Shown here piece by piece: positions 7,552-14,173 of a DNA stretch of 14,173 bases. The position numbers and the translations under genes are program-made. The stretch is from Ichthyophonus hoferi. Its lineage: Eukaryota; Opisthokonta; Ichthyosporea; Ichthyophonida; Ichthyophonidae. Under the pieces are notes generated by a model. That model was given only the letters and a program-made list of their open reading frames with translations, was not told the origin of the DNA and did no database searches. Where the stretch lies: contig NAOQ01000537.1 in the NCBI GenBank assembly GCA_002751075.1, positions 36,976 to 51,148 of the forward strand. The letters are read 5' to 3'. Numbering within the stretch: position 1 is the stretch's first letter; each line of letters opens with the position of its first letter.

Positions 7552-10019
7552 ATGCCTAGCCATAAGAAACCCGTTGCCGCTTTCCCCCACCTGTCCAAGG
7601 AAGCTTCTCAATCTCTTCGCCAAGTCATGACCGTAAAGCACGAGCTCTGGGCCCTACGTACCCAGAATAAAAAGGTGTACACGGCCGATGAAGTGAACCC
7701 TTTAATTTCTCGCTTGTTTGAGGTGGATTCTCAGCATGTAGATGCAGCCGGTTCTGGGCAAGACCCAAGGGCATGGAAGCTAATAGAGGCTCAGATTGAC
7801 AAGGTCTTTCTTTTTTTCTATTTTATCTTTTAAAGTTCCTTTCCTTTAAATTAATAGTTGCGTTTGTTGACTTTGTTCTCCAGCTCTTCTGGCAAATAGG
7901 GGTCAGCTGACGTACATATAGTCGGAAAGTATTTCTCCTTGAGCTCTAAGTATTTTTTAATTCTTTCACTCGTTATAAACAGTTTTTATACCATCTTTCC
8001 CACAACTGTTTATTTTAATTTTCTTTTTCTTTTCCCCCCTCCTTCTTTTCCCTTAGTTGTTCTAACACCAGTTATTCACACACAGGCATACAACATAGCC
8101 TGGCTTCTTCTCGAATCTGGAATGAATGCCGATGAGTCCTTAAAACCTACCATGGAATCACTGGGTAGTATCTGGACAGGTCTTCGGAGACTACAGCGCA
8201 TAGGCTATACCCCTGATGACGTGAGGAAATATCAGGAGAATTTAAGACAGATTGACCAGCTTCGTGTGGATGGAAAGTTTTTCAATGACGAAGGAGATGT
8301 ATGTGGCCTCTATTTAATGCACTCCCTGTTTATTTATTCAATCATTCAGTTTTTACATAGTTTATGCATTCATCATATTTATGTATAGTTATGCGCATGC
8401 CTATGCATGATTCTTTATGGGAGAGTGCCGTATTTGTTTAATTGTAATTGACCGTTCGACACGGTTTGTTGCATTTGGTAGAAGAATTTAGTTTTTCAAG
8501 CTTTCAACTTTTCTATATCACTTGCATGTTTTATCCTGCTTTTCAAGAAATCCTTTTTGCTTTTAGTTGTATTTAAGTCGTTTTGATTCTGTTTATTGTT
8601 TTTATAAATGTTTAATCTTGCTTTGCACACATCAGGTGGCCGCTGGACAGGCTCAACTGTCGTCCTTGTTGCATCATTGCTATAGACTTGCTCACAATCT
8701 ACTGGTAGATACGGATGAAGTGGATGAAAGTTTAGAAGCTACATACAACCGCCTGGTGTTTGTCAAGGGGAAGTTGGAGGAACTGGCCCGTAAATCAAGG
8801 TATATAGAAGAATGAATGAATCCACTTTATTAAAAAGAATGAATGAATCGAATCTACTTGTACTCGCCTTTTTTTTTTTTTGTCATTATATATTTACTTA
8901 TTTCCTTGATAGTCCTTTTAGTATTGCTTTAGTATAACTCTTAATAGATGACTCATTTTACATATCGTCATGCCCATCTTACTAGTCCAGCTACTACCAA
9001 CCTACAAGTAAATGATTTCATCCTACACTTTTTTTTTCTCCTTTTAGTTATACTGCCTTGTTGTCTAATATAATTTTGCAATTAAAGGCGAAAAGTTAAT
9101 AGAGCTTCCATATATTTACATTGACTATTCACTCTGTACTGTTGTGTTTTTCTTTACTTATTATGTATAATTACTCATAGCTACACATCAGACGAAGTTG
9201 TCCCGTTCCAAGATATTCTTCATGATATTGAACAATCAAAGGAAGCCAACCTTTTTGTATTTGAGTCCAAGACTCCTGTCGGCGAGGGTGAGCAGAAGAA
9301 GGATGGTGTACCTACAGGCCAAGCTATTCTTTCCAACCTAATGGACACATGCTACGAAAAGGTTCACGAGCTACTTGTGGGAGTGGAGGAGGTTGATCCC
9401 GTTCTTATGCCAATCTTGCGTAAGCTGGAGGACATCGACTCACTTTTGAATACATATACGTATGTACTCCAGTTGTTCTTTTTCTCACACATTATAATGT
9501 ACCTTTTGTCTTTACTATTCTTTCTTTCTATCATTTCTTCTTTTTTTTTCTTTTTTCTTCTTTTACTTCATTCAATAGGGATTTCAGTACCGGTGAATAT
9601 TTACGCTATCCGGTTTTATTCAGTAGAGATATACATGTATTATTTGTTTTCTTCATGTTATATATACATGGTGTTTGATGCCATGGCAATAATTAAATCT
9701 TTGCTTCTCTGTTCTAATGATCCGCGCGCGTACGCACACCCATCTTTGCTTCGAATTTGATCACAGATACCTTCCCTAACACGTACTCATTTTTTTCTAC
9801 GTTCATCTATGCAGTGAGCTCAAGAACTACACTCTAGAGGATATGCGTGCAGTGCAAAATCAGCTCAACGATATCGATAGTCAAAGAGATGGCCGGTTGG
9901 TGTTCGGTGTACATGAAGATGGTGTTGTTCCTCCTAAGGGCCAGGCTGCTGTCTTTGGTGCATTAGACGATGCTTACGATAAGGCACATGAGTTGTTATT
10001 GGCCGTTCTTAGGGAATAA
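7552..10019 (+). CDS. DUF2408 / UPF0662 family protein, complete, five exons, 370 aa
   Basis: Exons 7552-7803, 8086-8298, 8636-8799, 9181-9459 and 9815-10019 join in frame to 370 codons plus TAA. I recognise the fungal DUF2408/UPF0662 family (budding-yeast relative YPL260W, CUB1) from the RVDGKFFNDEG stretch (aa 144-154) followed by GQA and a CYRLAHNLL helix. Its biochemical activity is not established; the yeast protein has been linked to proteasome function and DNA repair, from memory. No signal peptide or membrane segment is visible, so a soluble, all-helical cytoplasmic or nuclear protein is expected. Three tandem units repeat the landmarks Y (86/171/268), YT-x-[DE][DE][VM] (125/211/308), I[DE] (140/226/323) and GQA (159/256/345), with a final half-unit at the C terminus. 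The start is chosen because it is the first ATG of the open frame, has A at -3, and gives a plausible N terminus. Introns 1 and 2 are phase 0; introns 3 and 4 are phase 2. Intron 1 has an unusual GTCTTT donor. The splice model is inferred from reading frame and family resemblance. Confidence 0.9.
7804..8085 (+). other. Intron 1 of the DUF2408 gene (282 nt, phase 0)
   Basis: The donor reads AAG|GTCTTT, a weak match to the usual fungal GTATGT. The acceptor is CACACAG at 8079-8085, with a CTAAC branch-point candidate at 8062-8066, 19 nt before the acceptor. Splicing joins aa 84 to aa 85 in phase 0 and restores the continuous IDKAYNIAWLL helix. If retained, the frame adds nine residues after K84 and stops at 7831-7833. 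The body is rich in T and C. Confidence 0.82.
8299..8635 (+). other. Intron 2 of the DUF2408 gene (337 nt, phase 0)
   Basis: Canonical GTATGT donor after D155 and ACATCAG acceptor. The best branch candidate is weak (TTTAATC around 8610). Splicing places the GQA motif of the first repeat three residues after the junction, which matches the DEG-x(n)-GQA order of the family. Reading through would end in a hydrophobic tail and a stop at 8386-8388. Confidence 0.85.
8800..9180 (+). other. Intron 3 of the DUF2408 gene (381 nt, phase 2)
   Basis: GTATAT donor and CTCATAG acceptor. The split codon 210 becomes AGC (Ser) and is followed directly by the second YT-x-[DE][DE] motif. A 15-bp direct repeat (8808-8822 and 8835-8849, AAGAATGAATGAATC) lies just inside the donor. 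The remainder is T-rich with poly-T runs near 8871 and 9031. Confidence 0.85.
8808..8849. repeat. 15-bp direct repeat, 27-bp offset, next to intron 3 donor
   Basis: AAGAATGAATGAATC occurs at 8808-8822 and 8835-8849. The first copy starts 8 nt inside the intron. Probably a slippage or short duplication event. Confidence 0.7.
9460..9814 (+). other. Intron 4 of the DUF2408 gene (355 nt, phase 2)
   Basis: GTATGTAC donor and CTATGCAG acceptor, with a CTAAC branch candidate at 9776-9780. The split codon 303 becomes ACT (Thr), giving a continuous ..NTYTELKNYTLED.. join. The intron has a strong poly-T/C tract (about 9521-9567), a TGCCATGGCA palindrome (9679-9688) and an isolated CG-rich alternating pyrimidine-purine stretch at 9723-9739. 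Confidence 0.85.
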
Positions 10020-12120
10020 TAATAATCTTGTGTTTTGTTGGAGTTCGAAAATAGAAAAGGCATTGTAGGCAAATATTTGTTTGGGTGACTTGCTCTTCAA
10101 AAAGCACAAAGATAGTTTTTATGTTGAAGGTGGAGAGGAGTGACAGTGTCTGATAATAATTATTGTTTATTTTGAAAAATATATGTGAAGTTATGACTAA
10201 CTAATAACGGACGCATGTATACAACTTACAGGTCATATGCATTTGAGGCTTAAGATAACACGTCAAAGTTCCATTACTTGGTATTGTTTTTGGACAAAGC
10301 ATTGACCTTAATCATATACATGAATCTATACTATAATATATACAAACATATATTATATTCCTTTTGATGGAAGATAAAAAAACAAAAGTTAGAGACGTAT
10401 ATTTTTTATAGGTCTTCTAAGAACGCAAAAAAAATATAAACATATGAACGCAAAAAAAAAATTTATATATAAATATATATCTTGAAAGGAGAAGTAGGGA
10501 ATAGTGATTTTAGATACCTAAAAGTATCTGTATTGCTTTTTCATACTCGCTTTTTTTACTATGGATTCCCAGATATATATGCATTCTCCATATGCCTTTC
10601 TTTGTAGACGGCACTGTGCGTTTGATGTCCAGTTCATTGCCAATGGTTGGCATTGGTGTTGATAGTGGTTAAAGAAAATAAACATGAATCATCAAAAATT
10701 TTTTTTGGTGAAACTTTATTGAATGTTCTTTATGCGAATGAGAAATACTTAAAATCCAGTGTTAGTGCATGATATGTCAATGAAGTTTCCATCATTTTTT
10801 TATAAAAAAAAGTGAAACTGTAGCTTACATAGCTTGTATGGAACATTTTTTCAAAAGAACTGAAATCCTTGGCTTGATGCAAAATACGAATTATTATGAT
10901 AGCTACTATATGCTGACCAAGTATTAAACCAATATTATGAAAATTATAGATATACATACAGCCTAGGAGAAGTAAGTAGTTATAGTTATCTAATAAATTA
11001 GTACTCAGGCTAAAATTGGTAGAATATTTATCTCAGGGCTGCCAACTAACACAAGCTAAAAAAGTAACAGAAAATATTCCAATATATACTCTTACTTTTA
11101 TTTCTATTTTTGAAAAATTACGGACAAAAGCACACAAAAAGAGAACTTTGTGCGAGCATGCAGGTTTATTATGGTGAGTATGTGCTGTGCAGGTATCATT
11201 GGAAATTAGTACTTGAGTTTTAAAAAGCATTATAGTAAAGTGACATGGAATATAGGCGACATATTAACACATTAGACCACGATATATAGATAAATTAAAC
11301 TATTTAATGACGTTCATGGTGCTGGTGCAAGACCAGTAAAATATAAGTATAGTTCTTACAGAAAAAAAAACAATTTATTTAATTAACCATTAATTTGCTT
11401 ATTGGAAGTATCATCTTACGATCTACTGGAGAATCACCTGGGAATCTTTCCTAAAGACAAAAATATTCTAATTAATCTAGTTAATATAATGGGGCTGCTA
11501 ATAAATGGTAAATAAAGTCGTAATATTATGTACATTTTCATACGGCCTGAGAAATCTGAGCACAAAGAATAAAGAGACAATCGTCATTGGGGACCTTATA
11601 TATATATTATAATTAGTTACAATATTATATTTTTATCGTGTGTCATAACCTATAATTATTAAGAGTAAATTGAATAGATTTTAAGTAACAAGTAGCATAA
11701 CATTTATCGGATACTGTGCCTTTGGTTTCACCTTAATTACTTAAGCCAAATATATTTTAAGGCCATACTACAAATAGTATTTGTGCCAATAGTCACATTT
11801 TTCTCAGTAAACTTTTCACTAGTTCACTAGTTTGCTTTTTTAATGCTTAATTATTTCATTTTTTATTATATATTTAGATTATATTAAAAACCCATCTTGG
11901 TTATTTATTAGTGATTGGTAATACTGCAAATAATAAAACAAATATCCGCGAGTAATTCTTATTTATTGCAGGCAGGATATTTCATGTTTTAGCAGGATTG
12001 TAACAAACGATCTATTATTTCGACTTATAGGAACATCCGATTATAATATTCAATTATATTAAAACATATAAGTCTTTATCCGATATGATCCTGCGATATC
12101 ATGCCGTTAAAACGGTAATT
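10020..12120. other. Intergenic spacer between the two genes
   Basis: About 2.1 kb of AT-rich DNA. It holds the 3' flank of the DUF2408 gene, a 25-bp-offset direct repeat GAACGCAAAAAAAA (10421-10434 and 10446-10459), and overlapping inverted repeats around 10638-10656 (TGCCAATGGTTGGCA; CCAATG/CATTGG). An AATAAA at 10677-10682 lies too far from the stop to be a confident poly(A) signal. Two short minus-strand frames (10730-10957 and 11033-11230) look like noise. Confidence 0.55.
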
Positions 12121-12128
12121 TCACGTGA
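12121..12128. promoter_or_regulatory. CACGTG E-box-like palindrome upstream of NIC96/NUP93
   Basis: TCACGTGA is a perfect 8-bp palindrome about 240 bp before the start codon. CACGTG is the core bound by fungal bHLH factors such as Cbf1 and Pho4 and can act in promoters. A functional role here is inferred from position only. Confidence 0.35.
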
Positions 12129-12190
12129 TCCTAATTAATAGTTTCGCTACCAAAACACACTGGCCTGTGTGTGCATGATTGTGTGTTAGT

Positions 12191-12226
12191 TATTGTATAC
12201 ATATAGTATATAGTGTGTATACAATA
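12191..12226. repeat. Inverted repeat, 10-bp perfect arms, 16-nt loop
   Basis: TATTGTATAC (12191-12200) is perfectly inverted as GTATACAATA (12217-12226). It lies about 140-175 bp before the NIC96/NUP93 start codon and could be a dimeric factor site or a hairpin in a leader transcript. Arm length is above what short AT-rich chance palindromes usually give, but the loop is also AT-rich. Confidence 0.6.
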
Positions 12227-12364
12227 GCATAGGAATACTACGTAGTACTGACTATTTAGTATAGTAACTAATAGCTTTATCATTATTGTGTTTAGTATTC
12301 TGTTTATTCATCTGTATTGTTAGCTATTTTTTGCGTTACAGGCGTTTGCTGATACACCGCAAAC

Positions 12365-13736
12365 ATGACTACGCCCCAACCCAATCTCAAGGAAATTGTG
12401 CAAAGAGCGTTGAAAAACACACCGCGAGATGTGAAATCTATGCCCATGCCCCCCCTGAGGGCAGGACTGGACCAGATTGCTAGGGGAACCTCTGATTTGT
12501 TAAAGAGGTCCATGCAGGAAAGCGACCTGAGTACGGAGAAAACGTATGCTTTTTTATGTTTCACGTCTTCGAATGTTTCAACTTGCTTATTGTTCTTCCT
12601 TTCCTTTATGTCGGGTTGTAGATACATATAAATCAATGTATATGTAAGCACACTTACGCAAAGTTATACACAGTATAAACATCTTTACACCATCTCCCTT
12701 TATAGTCTCTTTTCTTTGGCCTTATTAACCTTATTTATGTACATCTTAAGCCTCGACATTTAGTATTGTGCTGTGTAATATCTGTTTACCCAGTAATACT
12801 TTCCTTTCATTGTTTTCTTTCTTTTGCTATTTCTGTCCTCTATCTCACCTCACTTCTTTCTCCTAGCTATGTCTTTATTATCACCTATGCCTATCTGTTT
12901 TTACCTTTATCTATCCTCCTATGCTAACTCATTTATCCTCTGGTCCTACTCTCTTTTCTCTTATTAACCTACTCATCAACATATATTCTCTCATGCATTC
13001 TTGTTTGATGTCTTTTACCATGAGACAATATCAGAACCATCCACTGTTTTATTCATTTTGCCGGTTAATCCTTCGCATGACTTATTAGGTAGTGGATGCC
13101 TTCACACCCTTCTTTCCCTCCTTTCCCTCTGTCGTCTCTCTTTGCCGACTTTGTTTCATTTAACATTATATCTCTCTTTCTAATTATAATACTTTCTTCT
13201 ATTTTTTCAATTATAGTTCAGACAATAAGGCTTTCTAGTTCTTGTTTCCCCACCTTAACTACCACGATCCAATAAGCAACAATCCCATGCATACCTTTCC
13301 CATTATCTTTCCTACTATCTTTCTTGTCTCCCTCTCCTTTCATTTTTTTCTTTCTATTTACAATATTATCCAATTTTTCTATATTTATTATTATTATTAT
13401 TATTATGACTATTATTATTAATATTATTATTATATATATATATATTAATTTTCAGTATATCCATCCTTATTTCTCCAATATTCTTTTCCCAATAATGTTT
13501 ATTTTTTAATTCTCTCCAGTCATTGTTATATTCTAATTTAATAGCCTCTTTTTCCTTTCTTCCTCCTTACCGTAACTATACCTAACCCATTAATCAATCA
13601 CACCACAGTATGGCTGCCACGGGAATGCTTGCCCGTCAAAACTTTGATGCTACAATGCTTCAGAGATCCTTAAACAACATATCCTTTAAAGCTGCCGTTG
13701 AGCCCTTAGGACTGACTGGAGTTACTGACGTGCAAA
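12365..13736 (+). CDS. NIC96: Nucleoporin NIC96/NUP93, 5' part only (first two exons, aa 1-102)
   Basis: Exons 12365-12543 and 13609-13736 join (split codon 60 becomes ACT) to give 102 residues; one base of the next codon is left at 13736 and the gene continues past the window. The product aligns end to end with the N terminus of human NUP93 as I remember it. An N-terminal helix (NLKEIVQRAL, aa 7-16) comes first. MPPLRAGLDQIARGTSDLLKR (aa 28-48) matches the helix written in NUP93 as [39 protein letters not shown] (aa 67-84) matches LLGSRGLDISHISQRLESL, and FKAAVEPL followed by TDVQ (aa 86-102) matches TTFEPL..DTDIQ. NIC96/NUP93 is an inner-ring scaffold of the nuclear pore: its N-terminal helices bind the Nsp1/Nup62 channel complex and Nup192/Nup188-type partners, and its C-terminal alpha-solenoid (absent here) anchors it. 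The start ATG has A at -3. The short N terminus resembles metazoan NUP93 more than budding-yeast Nic96. Confidence 0.88.
12544..13608 (+). other. Intron 1 of NIC96/NUP93 (1065 nt, phase 2), pyrimidine-rich
   Basis: The donor is GTATGC after codon 59, and the acceptor is CACCACAG with a CTAAC branch candidate at 13582-13586. The flanking peptides join without a gap relative to NUP93 homologues, so no hidden exon is needed. The sense strand is strongly pyrimidine-biased: 46 of 60 bases in 12841-12900 are C or T. A short ATT/AT simple-repeat block sits at 13384-13446. The intron is about three times longer than any in the neighbouring gene. Confidence 0.85.
13384..13446. repeat. ATT / AT simple repeat in NIC96 intron 1
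   Basis: TTA/ATT trinucleotide units, broken by a GACT interruption, pass into an AT dinucleotide run. Ordinary low-complexity intron sequence. Confidence 0.85.
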
Positions 13737-13744
13737 GTATTATC

Positions 13745-13910
13745 TTATATATATATTTTTCTATGTTATTCTTATATGTTATTGTTATGTGTTGTTGTTA
13801 TACAATGTTGTCATATGTTGTTATGAGTTATTGTTATGTTATTGCTATATTTTATTAGTATGTTATTATTATTTTTTATTTTTTATTATTTTTTATTCCA
13901 TTTTTTACTA
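13745..13910. repeat. T-rich low-complexity tract with GTTATT/GTTGTT-like units
   Basis: A degenerate repetition of TTATTGTTATG, GTTGTTGTTATA and later TTTTTATTATT units, with no fixed period over the whole tract. It follows the intron 2 donor directly. The short open frame through it is a by-product of the low-complexity composition. Confidence 0.6.
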
Positions 13911-14066
13911 TATTTTTCCTACTACCACTTTTTCTGGTCATTAGAATTAGTGACGTTGAAGCATTACCATATATATATATTATTAAATCTTGCAACTATT
14001 ATTATTATTTTTATGCCTACAGCTACTTCCTCCTTGTCTCTCTCATTCGCATTTCTTCAAATCCAG

Positions 14067-14173
14067 CAATACAATACAATACAATACAATACAATACAAT
14101 ACAATACAATACAATACAATACAATACACTACAATACAATACAATACAATACAATACGATACAATACAATACA
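14067..14173. repeat. (CAATA)n pentanucleotide microsatellite, about 21 copies, continues past window
   Basis: The 5-bp unit CAATA runs in uninterrupted register from 14067 to the end of the window. Two units carry single substitutions (CACTA at 14127 and CGATA at 14157), while the register is kept. It lies inside the second intron of NIC96/NUP93. The true length is unknown because the array reaches the boundary. Confidence 0.95.

Larger units (their letters stand above)
13737..14173 (+). other. Intron 2 of NIC96/NUP93, at least 437 nt, open at right edge
   Basis: The reading frame loses homology exactly at a GTATTA donor after TDVQ. No downstream piece up to 14173 encodes the expected continuation of the family (an FL-x-NE-type helix), so exon 3 lies outside the window. 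The intron holds a GTTATT-like low-complexity tract and ends in a pentanucleotide microsatellite. The possible acceptors at 13944 (CATTAG) and 14022 (CTACAG) give peptides with no NUP93 likeness. Confidence 0.75.

Noticed and set aside
7939-8085. Upstream extension of exon 2 in its own frame, from an ATG at 7939
   Set aside because: The extension is hydrophobic intron-derived sequence, and the CTAAC plus CACACAG acceptor and family alignment place the exon start at 8086.
9460-9760. Downstream extension of exon 4 with a hydrophobic tail
   Set aside because: This is intron read-through after a canonical GTATGTAC donor; exon 5 continues the protein family.
10730-11230. Two minus-strand frames of 75 and 65 codons
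   Set aside because: Low-complexity, AT-driven composition with no domain, partner exon or promoter signal.
12304-12651. 115-codon minus-strand open frame opposite NIC96 exon 1
   Set aside because: Antisense shadow of the conserved exon; its peptide matches no family and it extends into intron sequence.
13001-13509. Two plus-strand frames of about 60 codons inside NIC96 intron 1
   Set aside because: They arise from the pyrimidine-rich and ATT-repeat composition (Leu, Ser, Phe, Ile runs). The NUP93 alignment joins the flanking exons with no gap.

Overview
The window looks like nuclear DNA of a filamentous or zygomycete-grade fungus. It is AT-rich, and both recognisable genes are split by introns with GT..AG ends. 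Several of these introns have a CTAAC branch-point motif 15-40 nt before the acceptor and very pyrimidine-rich bodies. One gene belongs to the fungal DUF2408/UPF0662 family. The introns (about 280-380 nt, with one of 1065 nt) and gene-free stretches (about 7 kb and 2.3 kb) are long for a yeast or a typical Ascomycete. An early-diverging lineage with an expanded AT-rich genome is therefore a reasonable guess, but the sequence does not fix the species. I saw no rRNA, tRNA, CRISPR array, retroelement or intact DNA transposon.

Layout. Positions 1-7440 hold no gene I can defend. They contain AT-rich spacer, a few short coding-like islands (58-195 minus, 535-678 plus, 761-856 plus, 3232-3468 plus), a 16-bp CACGTG-centred palindrome (1678-1693), and a four-copy head-to-tail array of roughly 180-bp monomers (3803-4530) with a nested palindrome just beyond its right edge. 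Positions 7552-10019 hold a complete five-exon gene for a 370-residue DUF2408/UPF0662 protein, with a TATA-like box about 100 bp upstream. Positions 10020-12120 are again gene-free AT-rich spacer. From 12121 a probable promoter (TCACGTGA box, 36-nt hairpin) leads into the 5' end of a nucleoporin NIC96/NUP93 gene. Its first two exons (12365-12543 and 13609-13736) are present, and the rest runs off the right end inside a second intron that carries a (CAATA)n pentanucleotide microsatellite.

The two genes lie on the same strand about 2.3 kb apart. Their families have no established joint pathway: NIC96/NUP93 is a scaffold component of the nuclear pore inner ring, while the biochemical role of DUF2408 proteins is not settled. 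Nothing here suggests co-transcription. The most notable points are the clear three-fold internal repeat of the DUF2408 protein, the small nucleosome-length tandem array in the gene desert, and the short, metazoan-like N terminus and long pyrimidine-rich first intron of the NUP93 gene. I did not find a convincing undescribed multi-gene system.
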